DNA of 64,000 bases, taken from assembly GCA_014607495.2 (NCBI GenBank), contig CP053160.1, positions 3,348,001 through 3,412,000 on the forward strand. Reading direction: 5' to 3'. The notes below the pieces were generated by a model, which was given only the letters and a program-made list of their open reading frames with translations, ran no database searches and was not told the DNA's origin. This DNA comes from Carposina sasakii. Lineage: Eukaryota > Arthropoda > Insecta > Lepidoptera > Carposinidae. Made by a program: the position numbers and the translations under genes. Below are positions 1-11,459 of the stretch, piece by piece. Position 1 is the first letter of the stretch. Each line of letters begins with the position of its first letter.

Positions 1-723
1 AATCCTACTTAAAATAATTATTTTATTAAGAGGAATGAATGGGTGTGGTCTTTGAGGAGTTATTTAATTTATTGCTACATGTAACCTTTAAACAAGTTAG
101 TTATAACAACAATTATGAACGGCTGTAAGAAATCTCTTTTAAAGCAAATCTTGCAATGGAATAGATTTTCTGTACCTAGCAAAAAAAAAAATAACAAACT
201 TAGCACTTTTTCACAACCAGCTGTAGCCAAGCCCTAAATATCTTAAAACTGTTCACCGTTACCACTTCAGTTCACAGGTCACTCATTCATCTTCTTTACA
301 GCAGACACACACATGATATTACCATATCTAAACTATAAACTATACGTTTACAAAGCACGACTAAGCTTTATCCCTAACGTTATAAAGACTAGTTAACTAG
401 CAAAAACGCAGACGTTTCAGCTAGACGAACTAGAAGGCAATCAAAGCAGTGAGCACAAACAATACGCTGTCGCACGAGACGATGGAAAGTATTTAAAAGC
501 ACAATTTCACGGGACTTGCCCGTATACCGCCCAATTCTATTGTGGACAGGTAATAGCAGATAATTAGCTCTATATGGCCCGTGTCTTCTGTTTCGACATG
601 GTTTGCAACACAGATAGTGATGTTATATGAGTACGGTTTAGAATGGCGCGTGACAGATCTTTTTTGCACTTGTCGTGTTCTATGACCTATTTTATTAGTA
701 GGTATATTTTTACTTGTAACTTG

Positions 724-851
724 TACATCTCAACTATACCCTCAAAATTGGTCAGAAGTGGCACCATGTGGTTCTATCGGCCCTTGGTGCTCTGCCTACC
801 CCGTAAGGGATAAAGGCGTGATTATATGTATAGTATGTATGTATGTATATT
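724..851 (+). repeat. T repeat: retroelement 3' end with (TATG)n tail
   Basis: This is the first of three close copies of one dispersed segment; the others are at 11331-11452 (minus) and 39993-40101 (plus). Shared blocks include 'accctcaaaattggtcag', 'ggcaccatgtggttctatcg' and 'ccgtaagggataaaggc'. All end in TATG/CATA repeats. A simple-repeat 3' tail of this kind is usual for non-LTR retroelement 3' ends or SINEs in Lepidoptera. No coding capacity is visible. The class assignment is an inference from the tail. Confidence 0.6.
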
Positions 852-943
852 TTTACTTGTCTGATTAAAATACAATACAATAAGTTTTATTTTCGCAAAA
901 TATGGGTGATACATCGACAGATAAGATTCTGTTACACACATTG

Positions 944-1140
944 ACTAACGGCCCTACCTACCCCTCATAGCATCCTGGGTTCGAATTTCGGTAAGTGCAA
1001 ATATTGTTATGATAAATATCGATGTTTGTTTCCAAGTTATGGATCGTCCTATGATTATCTATGTATTGACATAGTAGTTACGCGACTATAGACCTTAGTG
1101 ATCTTAGTATGATGCTAAGTTAATGTGTATTTTTCCCTTC
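944..1140 (+). mobile_element. S3 tRNA-derived SINE, old degraded copy
   Basis: The segment matches, with many differences, the S3 copies at 60545-60796 and 61907-62157. It has a pol III B-box-like 'gggttcgaattt', then a body with 'gcaaatattgttatgataaatatcgatgtttgtttcc' in diverged form, then 'gaccttagtgatctta'. The tRNA head upstream of the B box is truncated or eroded. It carries the most changes of the three and is probably the oldest. Confidence 0.6.
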
Positions 1141-3089
1141 TACTATTTTTTTAAAAAAAAATCTTATCTACATCGATTCTTGTCTTATTTTCCATTATAT
1201 TTTATAGCGCGCTTTCCTTTACATGATCTTTCTAAAACTCATTTAATTCTTAAGTCAATAACTTAGCAATAATCGATAAGATATGATTAATAAATTAGTA
1301 AGTATGAGAGGATTAATGAATAAGGTAGAAGCGGTGTTAGGTCCGCTTTAGAAATCGACTTAGCTCGCCCTTTAGGACAAGTTTCTATTTCTTATCTAGA
1401 TAAAAAGTAAAATGGTACAATAAAAAAAAGCTACCTATATTATGTGGGACCCTGTTAAAAAATATGATACCACCAACCTAAATTATTTCTACATACTTTT
1501 GAATAGTTTTTCAAAGTAAATAGTAAAAAGTACATATGGTAGTTTTTGCTAAAAACTCTGATGATATCCACTTTTTAACCTATTATGTAGCATAAAAAAA
1601 ATTAAAATTTAAATCTGTTTATTTTCATTAAAATACATGTAGTTTTTTCCTTGAACTTAAAGCTATAATCTTAAATTTAAAGATTGTGCTGCTTTATTTA
1701 ATTACTTACTTACATTACATTCTGGCACTCAACCCACTCTGTGTATTATTTTTTTAGGATGTTTTTAATTTGATTTTTATTTTTGTTAGCAGTTTGTTCT
1801 ATTTGCAAATAATCGTACTCTCCATAGACCATGCATTACCTATTTGCAAATACCAACCCTATCATAGGTCAATACCCTCAGGTCAAATCGAGGTCATGTC
1901 ACCGGCACTGTCGGAATACCTAAGTGACAATACTTGCTTATGTTGCATAAAGCTGTCCACTGTGCAGGTCACTGACCTCACACGTGACATCAGATTGTAC
2001 ATTTGATTGGTATTTGTTTTCCCTGATATGGTACATGATAAACTAGTTAGGGCACTACGTTACGCCTTAAAATCGAGATATTTAAATTTAAAAAATGATA
2101 ATAATAAACGCTCATCCATCGTACTTATAAATTTTACAATAATATCTACAGCCACGACACATACCTAGGTACCTATACTATAACTTTTCACATTGACCCG
2201 GACCTTTCAAAATCACGAGCTACCACTTAATTGACTGACTGTCGCCAAACCGTCACATTAGTGGTCACAACTGCTCCTCAGTCGGTTCCATTTTATTTAT
2301 ACTCTGCGACAATGCTTGTAATTGACGTACGATCGCATCAGCCTGACGAACATGTCCTGTTTGACACCTCATTGTCCTGAGAACATAACGAATTCACAGT
2401 CCTATTTACGACGTCACAACACGTCACAACATAGTGCCACGATTTATAGGAAACTTGATCAAAGGGCATCTAAAGGTATTTGTTTAAACCATAGCCAAAT
2501 TCCACTGAAATTTTGTAAATGGTCAAAGGATATGGTTTTAAATGTTTTCTTGAAAAATTTAATTCTATAAATTCAATTACGGTATGTATTCAGTAAAATA
2601 AAAAATATAAAGGATCCTCAAATTTTATTACTTAATTATAATGCATTTACAAGATCTAATTTGAAATAGAGTTCTAAATCCTAATTTATGAATAACAAAT
2701 TAACTTATAATAAATAGCAATGAATTTATCTAAATATAATTTTCTTAACGGAAGCAATTCCATGCAGGATATATAAAGTATATTTTATTACTTATTTGAC
2801 ACAAGGACGTATCTAAATTGCACATGAAATCCCCTTAAGTGTTTATTTACTTAAGTTAATATATTTTATACAATCACGTAATATAAAATATTAAACTTAC
2901 GTACTTTGCACTAAAATCTCATATAGTACTTATTAGATAGACGTGCAAAAATTTTATCAGCAAATTCAGTGCTACCCTTGTATGCATATTAATTGTTTGT
3001 CCTACTCCACGTGGATAAAAATAACCTGCAAAGCAATTTTATTTATTCAAATTAGGTATTTACTTTTTACAATGTTATAAATATGTTTT
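1141..3089. other. AT-rich stretch, nothing recognised
   Basis: About 1.9 kb of AT-rich sequence. Short open frames at 1770-2006 and 2322-2570 have no recognisable domain and no splice context that would support them. Around 1840-2000 and 2210-2330 short 'aggtca' and 'cactgacc' motifs recur, which is not enough for a regulatory call. Confidence 0.5.
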
Positions 3090-3182
3090 AAGAAATGAAA
3101 AAATTCTTCACCCAAGTGGGACCCGAACCCACGACCTCTTGCATTCCGTGCAGAGCTCTCACCAACTGAGCTACCGGGTCAA
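3090..3182 (-). mobile_element. S1 tRNA-derived SINE, minus strand
   Basis: On the minus strand this reads 'gacccggtagctcagttgg' (A-box region), then a B box overlapping 'cgtgggttcgggtccc', then a tail 'gaagaattttttcatttc'. It is the same family as 5068-5191, 10781-10880, 17869-17916 and 52275-52362. The tRNA-like head fused to an unrelated tail makes it a SINE, not a tRNA gene. An acceptor stem cannot be closed. Confidence 0.75.
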
Positions 3183-4104
3183 TTACTCGGATGACGAATT
3201 TGACCATCTCTTTTAAACTTTTTTTATTCTTACGTTACGTTTTTGGCAACATTATTTTTACAATGTTTATAGATGTTCATGATTAATTAATAATAACTTA
3301 ATTTTACCGACTAATATTTAATCAGATAGGTATATCCGTTAGCTTTCCATTTCTAATTTCCATCTTCATTTTACACTAATACCGTAAAAGTCATGAAAGA
3401 TAATTAATTTGTTCCTTGCTTATTAACTGTTTACTTGCGGATAACTTACGGGCATTAAGCCGAGATATTAATTGAACTTGATTCATTATAGACGTAGATT
3501 AATACGGTTAAAGTAAAATTCTATGTAATGATTTGTTTGATTGACGTTTGGATGCGTCGTCACGCACGGTTAATCTAAAACTCTGTCTAACTTCAAATCA
3601 AAAGTTAATATACCTAGATCCGAATTTTTTTGAATTTTTAATTGGTTATTTATTAACTTCGTATTTCTTTGGCTCATAGCATTATATGTATAAAGATCAA
3701 ACGTCTGTCTTAAATCTTGTCCGTCTGTTTTAATGTACCCACCACGCGTCTTCGATGTCATTAGTCAACCTTCTATTGTCTTTATAATCTTGTTCTCTAA
3801 AACTAAATAGATGTCATCAGCTTTGTCATTTACTTTTGATAGCAGAATCGTTTAATATTATAGTTACAGATCTAACATAATATGTAAATGCCGTTTAAGT
3901 TTAATATTTTGTTATTGGAGATGAAGACATGAAACTCACAAGTCAAACGTCTTAATTTTAAGTACGGCTTAACTTAAGTTTATCCAAAATTATTACAGTT
4001 AATCTTAATATTAACATAATGTTTCCTACCTTAGGGAACATATCCAGACATTATATCGGTATGATTTTAATTTATCGTTTGACCAAATTTCATTCCTATG
4101 TACG
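3183..4104. other. AT-rich stretch, nothing recognised
   Basis: No coding, RNA or repeat signal that I can support. The minus open frame at 3570-3761 resembles no family I know. Confidence 0.45.
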
Positions 4105-4222
4105 CATATTGCAGTCCACTGCTGGACGTAGGCCTTCCCCAGGGCCCGTCACAAGGCTACTGTCATAGAGGGTTTTCGGCCATAGTCGTCACCACGCTGA
4201 GCAGGTGGGTTGGCGAACGCAG
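4105..4222 (-). mobile_element. R repeat 3' end, minus strand
   Basis: On the plus strand this begins 'tgcagtccactgctggacgt' and runs into 'caccacgctgagcaggtggg', the reverse complement of the 3' end of the R element at 17596-17853. Other minus copies are at 6012-6102 (diverging internally) and 56732-56857. It is 5'-truncated, as expected for target-primed retrotransposition. The same sequence is extremely common in Lepidoptera. Confidence 0.7.
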
Positions 4223-5067
4223 TGTGATTTTGGGCCTATGTTATGCTATTCTACTTTGCTGATTACCTACATGGCATACCTACCTATTGCCACTAACCTT
4301 TCGTCTTTTAATTCATTTACTATTCGACAATGTGCAGACCACGAACATTGGGCCAAGGCTATGCTAGCCACGTTTACATTATGTACTATGGTGACAAAAA
4401 TAGTTCACCTCCACCGACCTTGCGCGGTGACTCAGTGACCCTTGGTATCTGACATCGACAGGTCAACTGCACTTACTGCGGTTATAATTATTGGCTACTA
4501 CTATGAAGGAAGGATGCTGTGGAGATGCCAAAATCAATGTTAGCCTTTACCGCTAATGTAGACATTCGCAACGCACTTTTAAGGCGTCCTTAAAAGCCTG
4601 ATTCGCCTAACTAAACAAATGTAATGCCTGCTATCTTAGTCTAGCTAATTGAAAAATAACCCAAATACTCTCATTCTTAGAAATAAGACCCCATTTATTT
4701 CTAAGAACGATAGGATTGTCATTTATCAATTATTGACGATTGCAAAACCACAACATGCAGTTTATCCTCATTTACTTTTATTTTTAGATACGAAAAAACA
4801 GTATTCGGGCTCATAGTAACAGTAGCTCAAATTTCGCGTAGAGTTGTACACATTTTATTGTATGAGATGAGATATACGTACCAGAATAGTATTATATTAT
4901 CCATAGCCTATACTTTCGCACAACGGCTACGTTATTTTTAACAGAATGATGTTGTTATGTCGCCTCCTTTTCTCCTTCCTTCATAACTAATTTAGTATAT
5001 GGCTGTCGTAAAATATATTAATAAGAACCGTATATACATATACTAGAATCTTAACATATCAAATATT
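4223..5067. other. Intergenic-type sequence, nothing recognised
   Basis: No supported gene or repeat. The plus open frame at 4205-4438 starts inside the R repeat and reads into unrelated sequence. Confidence 0.45.
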
Positions 5068-5191
5068 AAATATCAAGTAATTGACCCGGTGGCTTAGTGG
5101 TTATAGCGGCTGGCACGGTTTGCAGTGGTCGTGGGTTCGATTCCCACTCGGGTGAAGAATTTTTTCCATTTTCTTTATTAATAATTTTATA
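5068..5191 (+). mobile_element. S1 SINE with 12-bp target duplication
   Basis: A tRNA-like head ('gacccggtggcttagtgg', B box 'gggttcgattccc') is followed by the S1 tail 'ttctttattaataatttta'. The direct repeat 'atatcaaatatt' flanks the insertion at 5056-5067 and 5192-5203. That fits a target-site duplication of LINE-mediated integration. The copy has 5' sequence upstream of the A box that the 100-bp copy at 10781 lacks. Confidence 0.75.
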
Positions 5192-5335
5192 ATATCAAAT
5201 ATTGTTTACATGATCGTAAACCTTCAAGTACCATGCAGTATCAATCACTAATGATCGATATCTAATGATTTGGTAATGATTTTCGATTGATCTCATTTTT
5301 TTTTCTAATATCTTCTTTAAACATAATTTCCCGTG

Positions 5336-5480
5336 CTGATGCGGTGCTTTACTGGAAAAGGAGCTCCTTCTCCTTCCGTGCATGTCGTATGAGTCGACTT
5401 GGAACTCGGGCATTCTCTCAGGTGATAAGCTAGCAACTTGAACGATCATTAGTAATGTCTGTCCTCGCTATGATGGAAAA
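5336..5480 (+). repeat. U repeat copy
   Basis: It contains the U-family core 'ccttccgtgcatgtcgta', 'gagtcgact', 'ggaactcgggcattctctca' and 'gataagctagcaacttg'. Further copies are at 9848-10482 (interrupted), 11460-11694 (minus), 12762-12880, 35905-36050 (minus), 42371-42757 (minus, interrupted), 47764-47940 and 49640-49756. No protein-coding signal is present. The class is unknown to me; a (CATA)n or (TATG)n stretch at one end of some copies suggests a retroelement 3' end. Confidence 0.6.
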
Positions 5481-6011
5481 ATCTCCAAAATAGTCTATAC
5501 ATATATTTATTTCCTTATTTTAAGTAAAAATATTCTTCTGTGTTAGCAAGATGATGTAATACATCCTAGATGTTAAACACTGCTCAATTTAAACATAATC
5601 GTTATGGCTTACGAGTACTTACTAACTTATAATTATGTTTAGTGGATAGCTTCGCTATTATGTAAGTCGCCGTTAAAGCTTATAGCATTTTACTTAGAAA
5701 AACGATTTAGTTCTGATTTTGTCCCAGTTGTACAAATAAGTTGGTACTGTATCATGTAACAGGTATAACCAGGAGTTTTCTTACGTGTAGTTTGTTTTTT
5801 TCCTTAAATAAATTGAAAATAGATATGTATAGTGACAAATAATCTATTTTATAAAACTCAATCTATTTTATAAATATCATGTTAGAACTGTCAAAATAAC
5901 TACGCTATCTTTTCTTTCATATTCAAAATGTCTAGCCGCTTTTCTAATATGGCATTAATAATCAATTTCTAATATGACACCACCAATATTGTTATACAAA
6001 CAATATTGGTG

Positions 6012-6102
6012 TCAGCCTATTGCAGTCCACTGCTGGACGTTGGCCTCCCCCAGAGCACGCCACGAAAGCTCGATCTCCATTTTTTGCCATCCGGTCACTA
6101 CT
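6012..6102 (-). repeat. R-family inverted segment
   Basis: The segment begins 'gcctattgcagtccactgct', which is the reverse complement of the R 3' end. It then diverges through 'gcacgccacgaaagctcgat', a block also found at 44503-44570. It sits head-to-head with the plus-strand R copy that starts at 6103, so the unit 6012-6438 has inverted ends. Confidence 0.55.
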
Positions 6103-6438
6103 GGCCGCGTGGTGCCGGCAGAGTAGAATTCGTACCGTATGTCTGCCCGTGGGTGTCGTACGAGGCGATTAAGGGTTTCCGGGAGGTGGGCAGCAGCGCC
6201 TTCTGTGTTGACAACATAGATAGATAGATAAAATGCTTTATTGTACTACACCAAAAAATACATGTACAAGGGCGAGCTTAATGCCTTGCAACATAGTCCA
6301 AAATACAAACTATAGTCACCAACCCGCCTGCCCAGCGTGGTGACTATGGGAAAATACCCCCCATTGCAGTCTTGTGGCGTACCCTGGGGGCAGGCCTACG
6401 TCCAGCAGTGGACTGTAATAGGCAGATGGTGATAATGA
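6103..6438 (+). mobile_element. R element, plus strand, carrying a nested insertion
   Basis: It aligns along its length with the 258-bp R element at 17596-17853, from 'ggccgcgtggtgccggcaga' through 'gcccagcgtggtgactatgg' to 'ccagcagtggactgtaatag'. It is interrupted at 6220-6288 by a 69-bp retroelement tail that duplicated 'caacatag'. Apart from that insertion the two copies are colinear. No coding sequence is visible; the open frame in this region is a by-product of the repeat. Confidence 0.7.
6220..6288 (-). mobile_element. Nested, heavily 5'-truncated non-LTR tail
   Basis: On the minus strand it reads '...gtagtacaataaagcatttt' followed by ATCT repeats: a polyadenylation-type signal AATAAA and a simple-repeat tail. 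The 8-bp direct repeat 'caacatag' flanks it at 6212-6219 and 6289-6296, and the uninterrupted R copy at 17596-17853 has a single 'caacatag' at this place. The insertion is therefore proven by comparison within the window. Confidence 0.75.
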
Positions 6439-7227
6439 ATATGATTTTACCATATAGATTACACACTTCAGAATAGATTAGTATCAGCTCCCCACTGTGT
6501 CTGCTCCATGGTAGGTAGGTACATAAATAGCTACAATTACGTATACTGTCTAATGTGTCTGTGACACGCGCGGGAGTCGACCCCGCTGACACTGGCGACC
6601 TCAGTGACGTGTGAACTATTTCTGACAGTTTTTTTGTTCATTTTTTACATCACGTCCTAAAATGTACTCGTATACCTATGTACACTCAAGCTCTACATTT
6701 AAGGTGTTACTATTTAAGCAAGTTTCTCACAGTACTATTACATAATACTTAAATATTACGTAGCTACATAATAGAATTCCAAGTGTTATAAGTTCCATAT
6801 AGTTCGTGATACGGCAATTTGGATGGAGGTATCAAAATATGTGACAATGAAAAGTTGTGACACACGGTAAGGTGATACGTGGTTTTATGCAAGTTATGGC
6901 TTTCTGCGGATTGACACTTGTTGACGTCACGACGTAATCAGGATCTAGTTATCACTCGTACTAAGAAACCACAATGAAACAATGGAATGACGAAGTTTAT
7001 CTACGCAGAATTGTATCACGTGAGCCTGCTGGAACTCGGGTTCATATACCCCGTGTACATCCACGAAGCAACGAAACCTCGAAAATTGAGATGTAACATT
7101 GACGTCACTGATATTTTACCAATACAGGTCACATCTTCCTGCCCTTATTCCCTTATTTATGAAGTCGGTGCAATCTGTTTGTTCTACGGCCGGCTGCCTG
7201 CCTGATGCCTATTTTAGTATATTAAAT

Positions 7228-7319
7228 TCCTGTACAATGAAATAAATTCAGCAGTAACGGACTGAACCTACGCCTTTCAACTGAAAGGCATACGTCTTAA
7301 TCATTGGGACATCACCGCA
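7228..7319 (-). mobile_element. S2 SINE, truncated minus copy
   Basis: It corresponds to the tRNA-like end of the S2 copy at 51115-51465: 'tgaaataaattc' followed by diverged 'gactgggatcgaacttacgc', 'cttaa' and 'atcaccgc'. The B box is eroded ('gactgaacctacgcc'). The body with the (ATC)n tail is missing. Confidence 0.5.
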
Positions 7320-7838
7320 GTTACTAATCAAGTATGGCACTTTCGTGATCGAAGAGTCTATTCCTTTTGTCTTTATTTGCATTGATACATAAATTTTCCA
7401 GGCACATCATGTGGAGATATACATAGAAAAACTATAAACAATATCACTCATATTATGCCTGACCTTGCTCGCGGCTCGCCTCGATGTAGACTGTGTGTTT
7501 GTATGTTTGTATGTTTGTGTAACATATAACCATAGTGATGTTCTTTTGTTGTACCGGCATTGTAATTGACATTGCTGGGAGGCCAATGGCTGTCAGAATG
7601 ACCTTAGCTAACTCGGTTATTGTTAGCCTTTGTCATACTATGATAATTAGTTCTTAAACTATATGTAAGAGTCCTTCCTTATCTTCCGTCCTGACTCGCG
7701 TCTAATGGTAGTTTTTTTATTGGAATCGAGTATTGGGATGTGTGTTGCAATAATATCTACCTATATGCTGTATGCATACCTATACATATATTTGATACAG
7801 CTGAATGTAAAATCCATGATCATACCCACTATGTAATA

Positions 7839-7862
7839 GAAAGAAAGAAAGAAAGAAAGAAA
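7839..7862. repeat. (GAAA)n microsatellite
   Basis: Six units of GAAA run into an A-rich stretch and 'acgtttatttttc'. On the minus strand this is AATAAACG followed by (TTTC)n, so it may be the tail of a retroelement end. The overlapping open frames on both strands (7740-7970) are artefacts of the simple repeat. Confidence 0.8.
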
Positions 7863-9847
7863 AAAACGTTTATTTTTCTTTTCTTTCTTCTTAATACTAT
7901 AGGTAACTCCTGTAACCAACATGTTGTAATCTGTCGCGTCAAAAGAGCCAAATAATAGGATGAAAATCACTCGCTACATCTGGGGCACAGAGGAATATGC
8001 CTGTATGTCTAGAGGAACATGAGTATCTTATGGTCGGAAAAATGATGACTAATTAGCACACGTATAGATGTGTACTTGATAAAAAACTATATGAATTAAG
8101 TACTGTTCCGCCAAGATAGTCTTCCTTCACATAAAACATACGTCGGCACTGTCGAATGTCGACAGTAAACAGTAAAATTACCCTGCTTCCATTCCAAACC
8201 AGACTAGCTGTCGACAAGCGAGATAAACGGTCTAACTAACACGGTAATAAAACTAAACGCATTAAACAAGTGTAGCGAGTACAAATTATATTAAACGAAA
8301 CACGTCGAGAAGGCAGTTGAAAATTATGTTAGTCAGTTTTTCCGATTTCCATATGACCTCCACATTAGAACTGCCGCTTATCTAGTGACCCCTTTACAAC
8401 CTTTATAGAACTAAAACGCCTTACCAGTGACTGTTGTAGTATAAAAATTGAACTCTACACGTTCAAGCTAAGGTTGGTTGTGTGTTGGTGTAAAAAACTA
8501 TTGTTTTCCACTTGTTATCGCATGTTTAATGTTTTAGGCATTTCGGTTCATGCATTTCGTAAGTTTACAATTCGACACGATTATTTGAAAAAATAAAATG
8601 AAATGTTGGTGGGCTGTTGCTATGTATTGAGATTGTATTAACTCAAAATTATTTATCTCTGAAGTTTAAACTATTCTTACCTAATTTAAATGATAATTGT
8701 AGCAAGTATCTAAATGTAGTACGATTTCTGGCTTTAATAATAGAATTTTCGCCAGTTCCATTTATTTAGTAGAGCATTGGTTTGAGGAATCCAAATTACA
8801 GAAAAACAACTAACACTAATTCGAGGATCACAAAGTAAATAATGACGTCATTAACATCATACTTATTTTCTGTCACTTCTATTCTAATATTTGTTTAAAA
8901 AATATGAAAAGATCACAGCAAGGATGCGAGATCAACAGAATATTTTCTCGGTAAAAAATTGCCTGTATTTTTAATAATTGTTGGAATGTACAATCGCTGT
9001 TCATAAATTCAATTGTTAACCCAAAACTGTGGGCAGTAGGTTATCATTTTGATGTGTTATTTAGTTTCTATCTCCAGCCATAAAGTCCGAACATCGATTT
9101 GCTTGTTAAAATGAATTTAGATTACAATATTAGCATTGTTTATGCTTTTCTATGAGTGGCTGTCTTGAAGAGGTGTTAAGTGTACCGGTGGTCTAAGTCA
9201 TAAGAATTTACAAATTGAGATATTAAAATAAGTATGTAATATGCAAAAAAATCTTCTTGAATTTTGTTATACAGTTGTGCTACCATAATAGAATAATGTG
9301 GTACCCATGCACATAATTCTAAAACCGAAAAGTGAATAATACTTAGACATTTATAGAACTAAATTCGATAACCAGATACCAGATATCCGGAAAAATACTT
9401 CATTAGGCACTTACGTCTTTTTCTGGCGTAGGTACTTTCGATCGAGTAGACAATTAAATATATCTCTGTACTATATACTTTACTGCTTAGTATAGAATAA
9501 ATAAAAATTGAACAATCACTATTATCCAACACTCTACAAACTGCCAACATAATATATTAGGTATATTTCACGCTTCCGCCTATGCATCAGGCCAATCAAA
9601 GGCACGAGCCACGCGTGGGGCACCAGCGTGGGCGTCCGAATAAACAAGTCCACATAACGAGCCCACCTCGTAAAGTGTGGGCTAGTGGGCACGGGTCAAT
9701 GGCTTCATTGTTTACCCTGGGGTAGGCAGGGTGATGCGCCTGGGCTTAGTTACTATTTCGTACTGCGACCTAGGAGCGATCGTTAATTAACTTTGAAAAT
9801 AATAATACTTTTTCGAAGTTTGAACATTACCTCTGAGTACTTTACAT
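7863..9847. other. AT-rich stretch, nothing recognised
   Basis: About 2 kb with no gene, RNA or repeat that I can support from the sequence. The minus open frame at 9359-9550 has no recognisable feature. Confidence 0.45.
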
Positions 9848-10482
9848 ACACAGATGCATCTCCTTCCGCGCATATCGTAAGAGTCGACTAAGGAACTAGG
9901 GCAGGGATGGCGAACCAATGGCACGCGTGCCACCCCTGGCACGCAACAAAATAGTTCAGGCACGCCTAATGATACAGATGAGAATGAATTACATAAAAAA
10001 ATTGCATCGAAACCGTTTGTCAGATGACTCTAGTTCAGCAGCTTGCATTCTGCTGAAAGTAACAAAGTAAGAGTCTGACATAAAATACTTAGCATCTTAT
10101 TTGAAACAGCAGAAATTACACAATTTTTTTTATATGTTAAAATAGTAACATTACGTACCGATAATTGTACTTTTGAATTTTTAATAAATAGTATAGTATA
10201 CTTAATAGCTAGTTTTATTTTTGTTCAATAATATTAATATGCCTAAATTATTTCATGGCACGTCATAGATATAATAACTATTTGTCTCATGAAAAATGAC
10301 ACGTATATCACTAAAGGTTCGCCACCCCTGAACTAGGGCATTCTCTCAGGCGGTAAGCTAGCAGCTTGTCATTGATTAATTAACATCTGCCCCAACTATG
10401 CTAAACGCAGCTATGGGTTCTTTTTTGTGATCTTGCAGTGCTGGCTACCCCATTTCGGGAACGCAGCCGAGTTTATATGTAT
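9848..10482 (+). repeat. U repeat, split by a hAT-type MITE
   Basis: The left part (9848-9901) carries 'ctccttccgcgcatatcgta' and 'gagtcgactaaggaactagg'. The right part (10331-10482) resumes with 'aactagggcattctctcagg', 'ggtaagctagcagcttgtca' and 'ggctaccccatttcgggaac'. Removing 9902-10330 and one copy of 'aactaggg' restores a continuous U copy. Confidence 0.7.
9902..10330. mobile_element. hAT-type MITE, 429 bp, 8-bp target duplication
   Basis: Terminal inverted repeats CAGGGATGGCGAACC and GGTTCGCCACCCCTG differ at one position. The 8-bp direct repeat 'aactaggg' flanks the element at 9894-9901 and 10331-10338. An 8-bp duplication with CAGGG-type ends is characteristic of the hAT superfamily. 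Subterminal 'ggcacgcgtgcc' is a perfect palindrome. There is no transposase frame, so the element is non-autonomous. It lies inside a U repeat whose other copies are uninterrupted. Confidence 0.9.
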
Positions 10483-10780
10483 TACATTCACAGTTTAACT
10501 CCTTTATTCAGCAATGAAGCATTGTAATCCATGGGGCAAGCACGAAACTATCGATGGTCCGTAACGCTATCAACTCGCAAGCAGAATCGACCTATGACAG
10601 CGCATAATAAGGTTCATGTTCACCCTACCTAGGGTTCCAAACAGTGGTCAAGGCTGATTCAACCCGTTTAAATGACAAACTGGCTGTCTCGTTCATTAAA
10701 CTCCAACCTCTGGACGTATTAGGAAGTTGAGAGAATACGAGTATACTGGCTGTTTCTTGGCGAAGGTTAACTCTATATTA

Positions 10781-10880
10781 TGGCTCAGTGGTAAGAGCGC
10801 TGGCACGGAATGCAGAGGTCGTGGGTTCGATTCCCATCCGGATGAGGAATTTTTTTCCATTTCTTTATTAATAATTTTAT
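10781..10880 (+). mobile_element. S1 SINE, exactly 100 bp, perfect 12-bp duplication
   Basis: The insertion runs from 'tggctcagtggtaagagcgc' (A box) through the B box 'gggttcgattccc' to the S1 tail 'ttctttattaataatttta'. The direct repeat 'aactctatatta' is perfect at 10769-10780 and 10881-10892, which fixes both edges. There is no poly(A); the AT-rich S1 tail is the 3' end. Perfect duplications suggest recent insertion. The lack of the extra 5' bases seen at 5068 suggests 5' truncation or a shorter transcript. Confidence 0.85.
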
Positions 10881-10912
10881 AACTCTATATTACTTCGTTT
10901 AAATTTTATGCG

Positions 10913-11002
10913 CTTCTATGCTGCTCTGGGAGTGAAAGAAAAACGTATAATACTACAGCTGCTTCTCTTCCCGGGCATGCTGTACAAGTCAGTAGAGGGA
11001 CA
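10913..11002 (-). repeat. U-like variant repeat
   Basis: About 90 bp match, in opposite orientation and nearly identically, the segment at 40651-40739. Key blocks are 'cccgggcatgctgtacaagt', 'agctgcttctcttcccggg' and 'tatgctgctctgggagtg'. The order of elements parallels the U core around 'gcatgtcgtaagagtcgact', so it is probably a diverged U subfamily. Confidence 0.5.
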
Positions 11003-11330
11003 GGAGGAAATGAAAAATTGCAACATTTTCTACAACCATCTTTGTGTAAAGTAACAAGTATTTTCAATAATAAATGAACGATTTTCCTGTAGAAGTAATT
11101 ATATAATCCAAGATGACCTGCGATTTGCAGCGGGTTAAGGACGCGACACTTGGTGACCAACCATACTAACATTGACATAAATCTAGTCACCTTTAAAGAT
11201 CGATATTAAAATTGCAGATAGTTATAATAATGTATATTCCCTTACCTATGCAAATATAATATATTTATGTACACACACTATAATATACCTACTAATACAC
11301 GGCTCTATTCTCAAATTCTCAAAGCCAGAA

Positions 11331-11452
11331 CATACATACATACATACATATAATCACGCCTTTATCCCTTACGGGCTAGGCAGAGCACCAAGGGCCGATA
11401 GGACCACATGGTGCCAATTCTGACCAATTTTGAGGGTATAGTTGAGATGTAC
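11331..11452 (-). repeat. T repeat, minus strand, (CATA)n at its end
   Basis: Reverse-complement copy of 724-851, starting with CATACATA repeats followed by 'taatcacgcctttatccctt' and ending 'gagggtatagttgagatgta'. It directly abuts a minus-strand U copy (11460-11694), so the two may form one longer element or a nested pair. Confidence 0.6.
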
Positions 11453-11459
11453 AATTTCA

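Noticed and set aside
3090..3182. tRNA gene candidate (also at 5068, 10781, 51400, 60735, 61950)
   Set aside because: A- and B-box-like strings are present but acceptor stems do not close and all continue into shared SINE bodies or tails.
7740..7970. Lysine/phenylalanine-rich open frames on both strands
   Set aside because: Produced by the (GAAA)n microsatellite.
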